Counted from the stretch's first letter, positions 9,301 to 18,219 are shown. The stretch: 64,000 nucleotides of DNA from Flavivirga spongiicola (GCF_030540825.1 NZ_JAUOEO010000001.1:2515001-2579000); one strand, 5' to 3'. Numbers and translations are program-made. The notes: generated from the sequence alone by a model not told the origin.

Positions 9301-10893
9301 AATCTCTTCTCGAATACCATCTAATGGTGGATTGGTAACTTGAGCAAATAATTGTTTAAAGTAATTTGAAATGAGTTGAGGCCTATCAGATAAAACGGCT
9401 AAAGGGGTATCAATTCCCATAGATCCTAAAGCTTCTTTTCCTACAACAGCCATAGGCGTAATAACCTCTTGAATATCTTCAAATGTATAATTGAATAAAC
9501 GCTGTCTTGTTTTTATATCAATCGTTTCAATCGGGCACGTTTCGCTTGTATAAGGAACGTCTTTTAAGTGTAATCTCGTTTTGTCTAACCATTCTTTATA
9601 TGGTCTTTCTGAAACAATTTTACTTTTAATTTCTTCATCTTCAATAATGCGCCCTTTGTTCATGTCTACCAAGAACATTTTTCCAGGCTCTAATCTACCA
9701 TGTCTTTCTACATCTTCAGGGTCTATTTCTACAACACCAATTTCAGATGACATAATTAATTTGCCACTTTTGGTAACGGTGTATCTGGAAGGTCTTAACC
9801 CATTTCTATCTAATAAAGCACCAATGTAATCACCATCTGTAAAGGGTACAGATGCAGGGCCATCCCATGGTTCCATCAGGCAACCATTATACTCATAAAA
9901 TGCTTTTCTTTCCTTAGACATGGTCTTGTGTTTTTCCCATGCTTCAGGAATCATCATCATCATAATTTCTGGTAATGATCTCTCTGTGTGAGTTAATAAC
10001 TCAACCACCATATCCATAGAAGCGGAATCTGACTTACCTGGTAATATGATCGGGAATAATTTGTCTATTTGAGGTCCGAAAACATCACTTTTCATGATTT
10101 CCTCACGAACACGCATTCTACTAACATTACCACGAAGTGTATTAATCTCTCCGTTCTGACACATAAAACGGAATGGTTGTGCTAATTCCCAGGTAGGCAT
10201 CGTATTGGTAGAGAAACGTTGATGTACTAATGCTAAACGTGTTACTAAATCCTGTTGTTGTAAATCGGTATAATAAGGGCCAATATCTTCAGGCATTATA
10301 ATACCTTTATATATTAAGGTAGTAGTAGATAGGCTTGGCACATAAAAATAGCTGCTTTCAGAAATTTTCGAATTTCTAATAGTGTGCTCCGTAATTTTAC
10401 GTGCGGCATATAATTTAGCTTTAAAATCGGCTTCACTAATAGGGTCGGTTTTGCCAACAAAAAGTTGTTCAATATTAGGTTCTGAAGCTAAAGCTATTTG
10501 GCCTAATTGCCTAGAGTCAACAGGCACTTCTCTCCAGCCTAAGATCGAAAGACCTTGTGCTTTTATTTCATTTTCGAATGTGTCTTTACAGAATTGGTAT
10601 TGGTTTAATGCTTTTGGTAAGAATACCATCCCAACAGCATATTCTCTTTGTGCCGGGATATTAAAATTACAAACTCTTTTGAAATAATCATGAGGGATAT
10701 CAATTAATAAGCCAGCACCATCACCAGTTTTTCCATCAGCACTTACACCACCACGGTGTTCTAGCTTTACGAGAATTTCTAAAGCATCATGAATGATTTG
10801 ATTTGTTTTATCTCCATTAAGATTACAAATAAAACCGGCTCCACAGTTTTCGTGTTCAAATTCGGGTAAATACAGTCCTTGTTTCTTCAGCAT
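6379..10893 (-). CDS. gltB: Glutamate synthase (NADPH) large subunit
   Basis: This 1504-residue alpha subunit converts glutamine plus 2-oxoglutarate into two glutamates. The ATG at 10893 is preferred over an upstream TTG at 10902. It gives a 16-residue propeptide followed by Cys17 (ENCGAGF), the N-terminal nucleophile of class II amidotransferases. The domains in order are: the glutaminase domain (17 to about 420), the central domain, the FMN-binding synthase domain with [19 protein letters not shown], the 3Fe-4S loop [13 protein letters not shown], and the C-terminal GXGXG beta-helix ([23 protein letters not shown] and similar). All catalytic elements are present. Together with the divergent porin-PII-Amt operon it makes this a nitrogen-assimilation locus. 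A promoter is visible at 10932-10961. Confidence 0.97.
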   Translation of the reverse strand: MLKKQGLYLPEFEHENCGAGFICNLNGDKTNQIIHDALEILVKLEHRGGVSADGKTGDGAGLLIDIPHDYFKRVCNFNIPAQREYAVGMVFLPKALNQYQFCKDTFENEIKAQGLSILGWREVPVDSRQLGQIALASEPNIEQLFVGKTDPISEADFKAKLYAARKITEHTIRNSKISESSYFYVPSLSTTTLIYKGIIMPEDIGPYYTDLQQQDLVTRLALVHQRFSTNTMPTWELAQPFRFMCQNGEINTLRGNVSRMRVREEIMKSDVFGPQIDKLFPIILPGKSDSASMDMVVELLTHTERSLPEIMMMMIPEAWEKHKTMSKERKAFYEYNGCLMEPWDGPASVPFTDGDYIGALLDRNGLRPSRYTVTKSGKLIMSSEIGVVEIDPEDVERHGRLEPGKMFLVDMNKGRIIEDEEIKSKIVSERPYKEWLDKTRLHLKDVPYTSETCPIETIDIKTRQRLFNYTFEDIQEVITPMAVVGKEALGSMGIDTPLAVLSDRPQLISNYFKQLFAQVTNPPLDGIREEIVTDISLNLGKDRNIFSITERQCRKLRIQNPVISNADLEKIRSISIESFKAETIEILYPKNQGLNGLEDALENIIVQVTKALERGTNIIILSDRGVNQEFAPIPSLLACSYVNHQMNRLRKRSYFDIIIESAEPREPHHFATLFGYGASAVNPYMVNEIIRMQVKEGFITGMDEQKAVDNFNKAIGKGILKIMNKIGISTLHSYRGSQIFEIVGFNSQFVEKYFPYTASRIEGIGLYEIEREINQRYKLAYPDNLIDKRLGLNIGGDYRWRRNGERHLFNPTTVAKLQQAVRLSDQASYDVYSKAINEQSENLMTIRGLFEFDNLNPIPLEEVEPWTEIVKRFKTGAMSYGSISREAHENLAIAMNRIGGKSNSGEGGEDRKRFQKDINGDSRNSAIKQVASGRFGVTSHYLTNAKEIQIKMAQGAKPGEGGQLPGEKVLPWIAAARNSTPFVGLISPPPHHDIYSIEDLAQLIFDLKNANREARVNVKLVSEVGVGTIAAGVSKAKADVVLISGYDGGTGASPLTSLKHAGLPWELGLAEAQQTLVLNKLRSRIVVECDGQLKTGRDVAIAALLGAEEFGFATAPLVASGCIMMRKCHLNTCPVGIATQDKELRKNFKGTPEHVINFFYYIAEELRGIMAQLGFRTLGEMVGQTHKINANKAIKHYKAKGLDLSSILHRPEVYKQLTVKNTEQQDHNLDNVIDFEILKDSHRAIYRKEKTNLNYPINNTNRSVGAIVSNEISKIYGHLGLPEDTLNINFTGSAGQSLGAFGAHGLSFTVEGNTNDYLGKGLSGAKLIIKKPAKADFLAENNVIVGNVCLFGAVEGEAYINGIAGERFAVRNSGAKAVVEGVGDHCCEYMTGGKVIVLGHTGRNFAAGMSGGIAYVYDPENKFVNGLCNTETIEFEDISNEDAAELKASIEKHILYTDSNRGKDLLADWNTSLGNFVKVMPIEYKRALKRLETEEQMVEELTTA

Positions 10894-10931
10894 AATCAGC
10901 AAATTTTGGTTTAAAAACTTGAGTTGAAAAG

Positions 10932-10968
10932 CTAAGGTATGGACTAAGGTTTGAATAGCAATAGGGGG
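10932..10968 (-). promoter_or_regulatory. Putative gltB promoter with a CCCCCTAT half-site
   Basis: On the minus strand, TTG (10961-10959) is followed after 19 bp by TACCTTAG (10939-10932), one mismatch from TAnnTTTG. This is the standard Bacteroidota spacing. CCCCCTAT (10968-10961) overlaps the -33 element and matches one arm of the two dyads upstream of the amt operon (11209-11278). Binding by a shared regulator is inference. Confidence 0.42.
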
Positions 10969-11208
10969 TATTTCATTATTCCGATTATAGAAATGAAGTT
11001 GAGATAAAAATAATTATATATCAATATTAAACGCATTTTTTAATAAATACTCAATCTATTTTTTTTAGAAATAAATACAGATATGTGAATTAATGCTAAC
11101 AAAAAATCAGATTAATGAGAATAACATCATTAAAGTTAGAGAAACACTGACAATCATTCAAATGTGAGAGTTGTTAAAAATTTAAAAATCATCATTATAA
11201 ACATGATA

Positions 11209-11303
11209 CCTATAAAAAATAGGGGTAAAAAATACAATATTGATAAAAATACAATTTGAACCCCTATTTTTTATAGGGTATATATGTTTTTTATATAGTT
11301 TCG
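11209..11303 (+). promoter_or_regulatory. Paired CCTAT-N5-ATAGG operators and -7 region of the porin-PII-amt operon
   Basis: Two copies of the same dyad lie here. The first is CCTAT-AAAAA-ATAGG at 11209-11223. The second is CCCTAT-TTTTT-ATAGGG at 11262-11278. They are 54 bp apart centre to centre. Because the second copy lies inverted, they also form a 17-bp perfect long-range inverted repeat (11210-11226 with 11260-11276). A -7-like TAGTTTCG (11296-11303) places the second dyad about 38 bp upstream of the likely start, with no recognisable -33 box. That layout fits a dimeric activator. The remainder of 10969-11336 is AT-rich and shows no gene. Confidence 0.5.
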
Positions 11304-11336
11304 CCTTGTTAATTAGAAAATAAACACTAAAAATTA

Positions 11337-12359
11337 ATGACTAAAACGAAAATGATTATGAAAAAATTAATGACGCTTTCAATGCTTTTTATGGTTACGG
11401 TTTTATTTGGACAAGAAGAAGCTTCTGAGAAGAAAGTATCTATAAGCGGGACCGTTGATGCTTATTACAAAACAAATTTAACATCGACAGATGAAGCTAT
11501 ATTTGGAAATAATGCAGACGAATTTCAGTCTTTTGGAACTTCTTTTGCAGATGAGACTGGTTTTGCATTAGGTATGGCAAATATTATTGCCAGTTATAAA
11601 AACGAAAAAACAGGGTTTGTTGCAGATGTGGCTTTCGGACCTAGAGCAGATGCTGCTACTGGTGGATTTAATTTAAATCAATTGTTTGCATATTGGAATG
11701 TATCCGAAGGAACCACATTGACTTTAGGTAGATTTAATACGTATTTAGGATACGAGGTGATCTCACCTGCAGCAAATTTTAACTACAGCACGTCTTATTT
11801 ATTCTCTAACGGGCCATTTTCTCATGTAGGTTTAAAAGCAGATTTTGCATTATCAGACGATTTTAGCCTCATGTTGGCTGTTATGAATGCAACAGATGTT
11901 AATAGTAATACTACAGGAGACTACGCTTTAGGGGCTCAATTAGGGTATGCAGGTCAGTTTTTAAATTTCTATTATGACTCTGGTGTCGTTCTTGGGTTTG
12001 AAATTGATTACACAGGTGGGTTTGATTTATCTGATGATTTCTTCTTAGGTATTAATGGTGCCTATGCAGATAATGACGGAAATGGATTTTATGGTGCTGC
12101 TTTATATCCACAATTGGCAACCTCTGATGATTTCTCAATTGGCTTAAGAGGGGAATATTTTAACTGGATGATTGATGGTGCAACAGACGAGCCAAATGTA
12201 TTCGCCCTTACTCTAACGGGGAGTTATACACTAGAAAACTTAATAATAAAACCTGAATTACGCTTAGATAGTAATTCTGAAGACGTTTATTTTAATTCAG
12301 ATTTAGAGCCAACAAAAAGCTTAGCTGCTTTTACATTGGCTGCTATATATTCTTTCTAA
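11337..12359 (+). CDS. Outer-membrane beta-barrel porin of the ammonium-transport operon
   Basis: This is a 340-residue exported barrel protein. The signal peptide runs to about residue 25 (FMVTVLFGQEE). The start may be the ATG at 11337 or, more likely for a compact signal peptide, the ATG at 11358 (MKKLMTLSMLF). The mature part alternates aromatic and polar strands and ends in a C-terminal aromatic strand (FTLAAIYSF), as outer-membrane barrels do. The central GMANIIASYKN, LGRFNTYLGYE and similar strands resemble the putative porin family found ahead of P-II and amt genes in Bacteroidota. It is the first gene of the operon, 21 bp before glnB. A role in letting ammonium or small nitrogen compounds across the outer membrane is inferred from context. 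Motif assignment is weaker than for its neighbours. Confidence 0.8.
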   Translation: MTKTKMIMKKLMTLSMLFMVTVLFGQEEASEKKVSISGTVDAYYKTNLTSTDEAIFGNNADEFQSFGTSFADETGFALGMANIIASYKNEKTGFVADVAFGPRADAATGGFNLNQLFAYWNVSEGTTLTLGRFNTYLGYEVISPAANFNYSTSYLFSNGPFSHVGLKADFALSDDFSLMLAVMNATDVNSNTTGDYALGAQLGYAGQFLNFYYDSGVVLGFEIDYTGGFDLSDDFFLGINGAYADNDGNGFYGAALYPQLATSDDFSIGLRGEYFNWMIDGATDEPNVFALTLTGSYTLENLIIKPELRLDSNSEDVYFNSDLEPTKSLAAFTLAAIYSF

Positions 12360-12380
12360 CAAAAACAAAATAATACAATC

Positions 12381-12719
12381 ATGAAGAAAATAGAAGCAAT
12401 TATTAGAAAATCAAAATATCGTGTTGTTAAAGAAGCGTTACACGATGTTGGCGTAAACTTTTTCTCTTACTGGGATGTTACTGGTTTAGGAAATGAAAAA
12501 GAAGGGCACGTATACAGAGGGGTGTCATATAGTACAAGTGATATTCAACGAAGACATTTATCCATTGTTGTAAATGATGATTTTGAAGAAGTAACTATTC
12601 AGGCAATTCTTAATTCAGCCGGAACAGGTGAAGTGGGAGACGGAAAAATATTTGTATCAGATATTAAAGAATGTTACAGAATAAGAACAGGGGATAAAGG
12701 TGGAGACACTTTAAAATAA
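12381..12719 (+). CDS. glnK: P-II family nitrogen regulatory protein
   Basis: This 112-residue trimeric signal protein would sense ATP/ADP and usually 2-oxoglutarate, and gate the ammonium transporter encoded 25 bp downstream. It has the family signatures KKIEAIIRKSK at the N-terminus, the B-loop TGEVGDGKIFVSDI and the C-loop RIRTGDKGG. Y50 in the T-loop aligns with the uridylylated Tyr51 of enterobacterial GlnB/GlnK. The T-loop is otherwise unusual. The canonical GFGRQKGH is GLGNEKEGH here, so the 2-oxoglutarate/Mg-contacting Gln39 is replaced by Glu. The segment leading to YRG is one residue shorter overall. Linkage to amt favours the GlnK role over GlnB. The symbol is assigned by context. 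Confidence 0.93.
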   Translation: MKKIEAIIRKSKYRVVKEALHDVGVNFFSYWDVTGLGNEKEGHVYRGVSYSTSDIQRRHLSIVVNDDFEEVTIQAILNSAGTGEVGDGKIFVSDIKECYRIRTGDKGGDTLK

Positions 12720-12744
12720 TAATCATCATTTAAAAAATTATATT

Positions 12745-13962
12745 ATGGAATTATTTACAGCAAATAATGTATGGATGATGATCTGTACAGCACTGGTTTT
12801 CTTTATGCACACGGGTTTTGCATTTTTAGAAATAGGATTGACCAGACAAAAAAACACAATCAATATTTTATTCAAAAACATTTTTATTATTACAGTTGGT
12901 CTTCTATTATACTATTTAATTGGGTTTAATTTAATGTATCCGGGAGAGTTTAATGGATACATAGGATCATTAGTTCCTGGTATTTCGCCACCTGAGAATG
13001 GGATGACTCCAGAATATGCAGATGGAGGCTATACATGGTGGACAGACTTTTTATTTCAAGGGATGTTTGCTGCAACTGCTGCAACTATCGTTTCTGGTGC
13101 TGTCGCTGAGCGTATGAAAATTGGACCATTTATGATCTTCACAGTAATATATGTAGGTTTGGTTTATCCAATTGCAGGATCATGGAAATGGGGTGGTGGA
13201 TTCTTAGATGAATTAGGGTTTTATGATTTCGCTGGTTCTACTTTGGTACATTCTGTAGGAGGATGGGCTGCTTTAGTCGCAGTTTGGTTATTGGGTTCTA
13301 GAATCGGTAAATTTAAAGATGGTAAACCACAAGCGATTCCAGGGCATAATATTCCTTTAGCAACTGCGGGTGTTTTAGTGCTTTGGTTAGGATGGTTTGG
13401 ATTTAATGGTGGTTCTGTCCTTTCTGCAGACCCGGAATTAACGTCTTTAACATTAGTGACTACATGTTTAGCTGCCGCTGCAGGTGGTGTTGTTGCTGCT
13501 TTAGTGTCATTTTTAAGATATAAGAATTTAGATTTAACCATGTTCTTAAATGGTATTTTAGGAGGTTTAGTAGGTATTACTGCTGGAGCAGATGTCATGA
13601 CTCCTGAGAGTGCTATTTTAATTGGCGCTGTTGCAGGTGCTCTAATTGTTTTTGCAGTAAGCTGTATTGATAGATTAAGGCTAGATGATCCCGTTGGAGC
13701 GATCGCTGTACACTTAATTTGTGGCGTTTGGGGTACGCTTGCTGTTGGTCTGTTTTCAACCAACCCTGAGCATACTTTTGTTGCTCAATTAATTGGTGTG
13801 GTTTGTTATGCCGTATTTTGTTTGGTAACATCGTTCCTTATTATATTTACGCTTAAGAAAACGGTTGGCATTAGAGTCTCTGAAAGAGAAGAGTTAGAAG
13901 GCTTAGATAACCATGAACATGGTATGAGTGCTTACTCCGATTTTAGAATGAATGAGCATTAA
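12745..13962 (+). CDS. amtB: Ammonium transporter, Amt family
   Basis: This is a 405-residue inner-membrane channel with about 11 hydrophobic helices, starting at VWMMICTALVFFMHTGFAFLEIG. The two pore histidines of the Amt/Rh family are visible in STLVHSVGGWAALV and AVHLICGVWGTLAVG. The conserved block GPFMIFTVIYVGLVYPIAGSW and the G-rich LWLGWFGFNGGS are present. The C-terminal tail (KKTVGIRVSEREELEGLDNHEHG) is the cytosolic segment that contacts P-II proteins. It is the last gene of the porin-PII-Amt operon, and a terminator follows at 13990. No N-terminal cleaved signal sequence is evident. Confidence 0.96.
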   Translation: MELFTANNVWMMICTALVFFMHTGFAFLEIGLTRQKNTINILFKNIFIITVGLLLYYLIGFNLMYPGEFNGYIGSLVPGISPPENGMTPEYADGGYTWWTDFLFQGMFAATAATIVSGAVAERMKIGPFMIFTVIYVGLVYPIAGSWKWGGGFLDELGFYDFAGSTLVHSVGGWAALVAVWLLGSRIGKFKDGKPQAIPGHNIPLATAGVLVLWLGWFGFNGGSVLSADPELTSLTLVTTCLAAAAGGVVAALVSFLRYKNLDLTMFLNGILGGLVGITAGADVMTPESAILIGAVAGALIVFAVSCIDRLRLDDPVGAIAVHLICGVWGTLAVGLFSTNPEHTFVAQLIGVVCYAVFCLVTSFLIIFTLKKTVGIRVSEREELEGLDNHEHGMSAYSDFRMNEH

Positions 13963-13989
13963 ATAAATTTAATTTAGTTAATATTATTA

Positions 13990-14024
13990 AGGGCGTCTTA
14001 TGTAAATATAAGAGGCCCTTTTTT
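13990..14024 (+). terminator. Terminator of the porin-PII-amt operon
   Basis: A hairpin AGGGC-G-TCTTAT ... ATAAGA-G-GCCCT with one mismatch is followed by six T residues. It lies 28 bp after the amtB stop. Confidence 0.75.
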
Positions 14025-14122
14025 ATTGCCATTATCAAAGAAAATATGGTTTGCAGTTTCTTTGTTGATTAATTGTTTAAATAACCTCGTTCAGGTAATT
14101 GCCTGTGTCAGGCTTAATCATT

Positions 14123-14758
14123 TTAGTTCAATATTCCTTTATATTGTATCTGATCATAGAAAAATTCTTGGTTGATTTTTTTAACGTACAAAGAGTCCAT
14201 TGGATTGTTGTCCAAAATGATTAAATTCAGTTCTTCAAATTTTTGTATTTTATCCTTATACTGATGTATTTCTGTTAATTCATTATTCGATAAATCGAGT
14301 ATTCTAAGATTAGTCATATCCCATATAATATTAGGAATGTTTTCTAATCCATTTCCATCGAAACTAATTGTTTTATAATTTTTTAAATGATCTTTACCTA
14401 TTCTTGAGATTTTTTGTTGTTCAATTTTTAGAGTTGTGTGAAGTATTGAATTATCACTATGTTGTGTTATTTGAATATTATCAGTTTTGATATAAGTTTT
14501 TTCTTTATTGGATAAATGTCTTGATTCTCGAGTAGATTCCAAATAAAAAAGCCCTATTCCAAAAATTAAAATAATAGTACCCATTATTCCAGAAAAAATA
14601 CGTGAGCCTTTTGAACCAAAGAGATTTCTAATAATTTTGGCTGTAATCTTTCTAGGAACATAATTTGGGTTCCATTTTTTGAATACATAAAATAAAATCC
14701 AAAGCCCTATTCCAGTAAAAATGATAGAGATAATGTAAATGACATAAGTAGGTTCCAT
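14123..14758 (-). CDS. Membrane-anchored leucine-rich-repeat protein, function unknown
   Basis: This is a 211-residue protein with two hydrophobic helices near the N-terminus (about residues 5-26 and 55-75). A short soluble region follows, ending in two or three leucine-rich repeats (NLRILDLSNNELTEI, ELNLIILDNNPMDSL). I do not recognise a named family. It stands alone on the minus strand between two convergent core operons. Its start lies 29 bp after an attC-like structure (14787-14962). That arrangement, and the AT-rich sequence around it, suggest an acquired cassette-type gene. LRR segments usually mediate protein contact. No enzymatic motif is visible. Confidence 0.65.
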   Translation of the reverse strand: MEPTYVIYIISIIFTGIGLWILFYVFKKWNPNYVPRKITAKIIRNLFGSKGSRIFSGIMGTIILIFGIGLFYLESTRESRHLSNKEKTYIKTDNIQITQHSDNSILHTTLKIEQQKISRIGKDHLKNYKTISFDGNGLENIPNIIWDMTNLRILDLSNNELTEIHQYKDKIQKFEELNLIILDNNPMDSLYVKKINQEFFYDQIQYKGILN

Positions 14759-14786
14759 TTTTTCGTTTTGTTTTATTAAGTTTAGC

Positions 14787-14962
14787 GTTTAACAATGTTT
14801 AGTGCGGGAGCAGAAAACCATAGATTTTCGGGAAGACACTTAGCAAAAGTTTATATTTTGTTTTTCCTAAAATACTAAATTAAAATCTTTAGCGACAAAC
14901 TAAAAAGATAATAATTTTTCAATTAATCCGTAACCCGCATTATTATATAGGTGTTGTTAGGC
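14787..14962. repeat. attC-like imperfect palindrome between two accessory ORFs
   Basis: The ends match integron attC core sites: GTTTAAC (14787-14793, RYYYAAC) and GTTAGGC (14956-14962, GTTRRRY). They pair along all 7 positions when G-T wobbles are allowed. An inner pair TGCGGG (14803-14808) and CCCGCA (14934-14939) also matches. At 176 bp it is longer than most attC sites, and no integrase is in the window. It lies between the stop of a broken ORF (15028) and the start of the LRR gene (14758), as in a cassette array. The call is inference from structure. Confidence 0.4.
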
Positions 14963-15027
14963 AATGTTAAATATCAGTGGTTATGTTTTTTAAATTCAAT
15001 AATTTTTTTAATAATTCTAATTCTGTT

Positions 15028-15144
15028 TTATCTAGTGTATGTAATAAAGTTTTTATCAATTAGCTTTCCTTTTTCATTGACTACACTAGCATAATATGTT
15101 CGATCATTTAAAATCTCCGCTCGGGTATAGTATGCTCGCCACCA
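15028..15144 (-). pseudogene. 3' fragment of an unidentified gene
   Basis: An open stretch of 38 codons with no start reads ...AYYTRAEILNDRTYY... and ends with TYTR and a TAA at 15030-15028. It reads like real protein. Upstream it breaks at an in-frame TAG (15147-15145) inside a 26-bp palindrome (15139-15164). It is probably the surviving 3' end of a gene whose 5' part was lost when the palindrome junction formed. Its family is not recognisable from so short a piece. Confidence 0.4.
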
Positions 15145-15164
15145 CTAGGATATCCTAGTGGTGG
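15139..15164. repeat. 26-bp perfect palindrome
   Basis: CCACCACTAGGAT is followed directly by its exact reverse complement with no spacer, centred between 15151 and 15152. It is not followed by a T-run, so it does not look like a terminator. It coincides with the broken end of the ORF fragment at 15028-15144. Between it and 15237 I see no gene. Confidence 0.85.
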
Positions 15165-15237
15165 TAAGATCAAGTTGTAAATCTATTTTAGGATTAAGTA
15201 TAAATATGTAAACTTTTTTTGGGACTAGACATGAAAT

Positions 15238-15274
15238 AAACAAGCCTTCAATAATGATTATCGAAGGCTTGTTT
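15238..15274 (-). terminator. Terminator of ppc
   Basis: A perfect 12-bp stem (AAACAAGCCTTC / GAAGGCTTGTTT) continues, after one mismatch, into an ATAAT/ATTAT inner stem. It lies 24 bp beyond the ppc stop. Confidence 0.75.
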
Positions 15275-15297
15275 GTGTTTGATATTTCTAATAGTTT

Positions 15298-17886
15298 TTA
15301 AGCCGAATTTCTACTAGCATTAATATTACCAAATAAAGAACGTGTTACTAGCTTCTCGAAGATTTTTATTTGCTCCTCGTCCTTTACGTCTGCTTTTTCT
15401 AATTCTTGAATCTTTTTAAGCGCATACTGTTGGATAGTTAATAACGGTAAAACAATGGATTCTCTAACTTCAATAGAAGCTTTTCCAGAAGGTTCGTTTT
15501 CCATTAATTTCTCATAGCCTGTAAGTTTTAAAAGAAGTCTTTTGGTAGAGATATATTCATCGTGGATGATATTCCAAAATTTACCAAATTCAGGGTCTCT
15601 GGACATATATTTAGTTAAATTGAAAAACGATTTTGATAAAGACATCATACTGTTTTCTAATAAGGTCTTGAAGAATTTCGAATTATTATAAAGTTGCTCT
15701 ACTTTATCAAATTGGCCATCGTCTTCATACTTTTTTAGGGCCGTACCAACACCAAAGAAACCAGGAACATTCTGTTTTAATTGACTCCATGAACCTACAA
15801 ACGGAATAGCTCTTAGGTCTGAAAACACTAACTCGCTGGAATTAGATCGTTTCGATGGCCTACTACCAATATTGGTTTTAGCATAATACTTTAAAGTACT
15901 CATTCTTTCCAAATAAGGAATAAACATAGGGTGTCCTTTAAAGTCTTTATAGGTTTGATAGCTTATTTCAGCTAAATCGTTCATAACAAGCTTGTCGTCA
16001 GGAGACATGGCAGATTTATTCTCATCCAAACGGTTAGAAACCCCAGAACTAATTAGCTGTTCTAGGTTATATTGCGAAGACTCTAAAGTTCCAAAATTAG
16101 AACTAATGGTTTGTCCTTGAATGGTCAATTGTACTTCTTTGTCTTCAATGGTTGGGCCAAGAGATGAGTAAAATTGATGTGTTTTACCACCGCCTCTTGC
16201 TGGTGGACCACCTCGACCGTCAAAAAATATGGCAGTAATATCATATTTTCTAGACATTTCCGTTAACAACTCTTTTGCTTTGAAAATTCCCCAGTTTGCC
16301 ATTAAATAGCCACCGTCTTTAGTGCCGTCCGAAAATCCTAGCATGATGGTTTGCTTGTTGCCTCTACTTTTTAAATGCTCCATGTATGCAGGGTTGGTAT
16401 ACAATTGCTCCATAACGCTAGGGGCATTTTCTAAATCAGTAATAGTTTCAAAAAGTGGAACAACATCAACCGTTAGGTTATCTTTGAATGTAACCAGTTT
16501 AAGCATGGCAAAAAGTTGCATGACATTTAAAGCAGTTTGGTTGTTACTTATAATATATCTGTTGGCACCTCGCTCACCATTAGTTTCTTGAATACTTTTA
16601 ATGGCTTCAATGGTTTTTAAAGTGTTAGAAACCATTTCATCTTTAAAAACACTGATATCGATAGAAGTGTTTGAAGCCTCAGATAATATTTTAATTTGTT
16701 CTGTTTCAGATAAATCATGATAATTTTTAGGGAATGAACTACTTCCTGTTTCAATTAAATGATCTATGACTGTTGTGAAAACGGTATGATGAATTCTACT
16801 ATCCTGTCTAATATCCAGAGTAGCAAAATAATAACCAAAAAGACGCACTCTATTTATTAAGTTGTTTACTTCTCCTACGTATAAAGATTGATGTTCCTTT
16901 ACAATGAGATTTCTAATGCTTAATAATTCTAAGATGAGCTCTTTAGATGTAATTGTCTCTTTTGCATTTAAATCAACACTATAATTATATAGTATAGTTT
17001 CTAATCTTATAATACGTTCTTCTACACCCCTAAAGGTGAGTTTGCGTCTTAATTTTTTAAGATCAGAATAGTATTTCTTTAAGATAGCTTGTTTTAATTT
17101 GTCGGCAACTTTTAAAGTAGTGTCTGGTTTTACAAACGGATTTCCATCACGATCACCTCCGGGCCAAAAGCCAATATTTATAATTTCGTTATGTTTTTTA
17201 CCATCATCATAAATATTTTGCTGAATGTAATTGTAAATTTCACCAAACGATTGATAGAATACATTCTCTAAGTACCAAATTAAACTTTTTGCCTCGTCAT
17301 AAGGTGTTGGTTTTTTGTGTTTAAAGAAAGGGGTTTTTCCTAATTGACCAAATAAATTATTTATATCTGACAGATTATTTTCTTTAATAGCTTCAGTTAA
17401 ATCTGTGATGATTCCTAAAACAGAGCCGGGATAGAACTGTGTAGGATGTGCTGTTAAAACAATACGTACTTTAAATTCTTCAAGATAGTTTTTTAATGCT
17501 TCTAATCTGTTCTCTGAACTAGCGGTCTCTTTAAGATTTCTTAAAGTACCAATACCTTCCATATTATTAACTATAGGGAATGCAGCATCTTCAATAGCAT
17601 CAAATAATACCACTTGTCTTTCTATATATTGAATAAAACGAAACAGTAAGTTTATTTGACTTTCTTTAGAGCGTCTGCCTTGGTATTTTTTAAAGAATGT
17701 ATCAACAATAGTTGTAGGGTCTTCCCCCCATTCAAAACCTTTTTCACAGGTTTCATGAAATAAAGGAAGCAGGATTCCTGTTTTTGTAATGGTATCAAAT
17801 GGCAATGTCATAAATATACTGTTGTATATTTGATATTTAGACAGTACACTTTGTTTAAATCGTGTTAATTTAGGCTCTACCGACAT
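15298..17886 (-). CDS. ppc: Phosphoenolpyruvate carboxylase
   Basis: This 862-residue enzyme carboxylates PEP with bicarbonate to oxaloacetate, refilling the TCA cycle. Diagnostic motifs are VLTAHPTQF (catalytic His about residue 147), GFWPGGDRDGNPFV, LGFSDGTKDGGYL, and the mobile loop FFDGRGGPPARGGG with the lysine segment GGKTHQFY after it. The C-terminus ends NASRNSA, where proteobacterial and plant enzymes end MRNTG or QNTG. The protein is slightly shorter than the enterobacterial form of about 880 residues. It appears monocistronic, with its own terminator at 15238-15274. The region 17887-18245 between it and the divergent gene carries no convincing gene. Confidence 0.96.
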   Translation of the reverse strand: MSVEPKLTRFKQSVLSKYQIYNSIFMTLPFDTITKTGILLPLFHETCEKGFEWGEDPTTIVDTFFKKYQGRRSKESQINLLFRFIQYIERQVVLFDAIEDAAFPIVNNMEGIGTLRNLKETASSENRLEALKNYLEEFKVRIVLTAHPTQFYPGSVLGIITDLTEAIKENNLSDINNLFGQLGKTPFFKHKKPTPYDEAKSLIWYLENVFYQSFGEIYNYIQQNIYDDGKKHNEIINIGFWPGGDRDGNPFVKPDTTLKVADKLKQAILKKYYSDLKKLRRKLTFRGVEERIIRLETILYNYSVDLNAKETITSKELILELLSIRNLIVKEHQSLYVGEVNNLINRVRLFGYYFATLDIRQDSRIHHTVFTTVIDHLIETGSSSFPKNYHDLSETEQIKILSEASNTSIDISVFKDEMVSNTLKTIEAIKSIQETNGERGANRYIISNNQTALNVMQLFAMLKLVTFKDNLTVDVVPLFETITDLENAPSVMEQLYTNPAYMEHLKSRGNKQTIMLGFSDGTKDGGYLMANWGIFKAKELLTEMSRKYDITAIFFDGRGGPPARGGGKTHQFYSSLGPTIEDKEVQLTIQGQTISSNFGTLESSQYNLEQLISSGVSNRLDENKSAMSPDDKLVMNDLAEISYQTYKDFKGHPMFIPYLERMSTLKYYAKTNIGSRPSKRSNSSELVFSDLRAIPFVGSWSQLKQNVPGFFGVGTALKKYEDDGQFDKVEQLYNNSKFFKTLLENSMMSLSKSFFNLTKYMSRDPEFGKFWNIIHDEYISTKRLLLKLTGYEKLMENEPSGKASIEVRESIVLPLLTIQQYALKKIQELEKADVKDEEQIKIFEKLVTRSLFGNINASRNSA

Positions 17887-18219
17887 AATTTCGTTCTATT
17901 GAAAATTAACTGTAAAAGTAGTGAAGCTTTAACTAAAGCGCGAAGACTAGATTAAGATTTATTGATTTTTTTAGTTTGATGAATTCTAATTATGAATAAT
18001 TAAAAAAAACAGGGGCTATCCTAGTTTCTTTACAATTCGTTTCGTATTCCTGTTGCGGATATTGTTTTGTAGTCGATGCAAATTTAGAACCCGTGAGATG
18101 TTTGCTGTACAGTATTTTTGTAAGAGGTATCAATGAAAATGTGTGACTTTTGGGCTTTTTTAAGGGGCTCAAAAATTTAAAGTATGATATATGTCATGTT
18201 CTATACCTATTAGACATAA

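Noticed and set aside
10382-10687. 101-codon ORF antisense to gltB
   Set aside because: It lies wholly inside the glutaminase domain of gltB and has no independent signals.
13221-13763. 180-codon ORF antisense to amtB
   Set aside because: It is the Pro/Thr/Ala-rich shadow of a strongly conserved membrane gene in the other strand.
17990-18172. 60-codon minus-strand ORF between ppc and the Cys-rich gene
   Set aside because: No promoter with proper spacing, no recognisable domain, and it overlaps the upstream part of the divergent gene.
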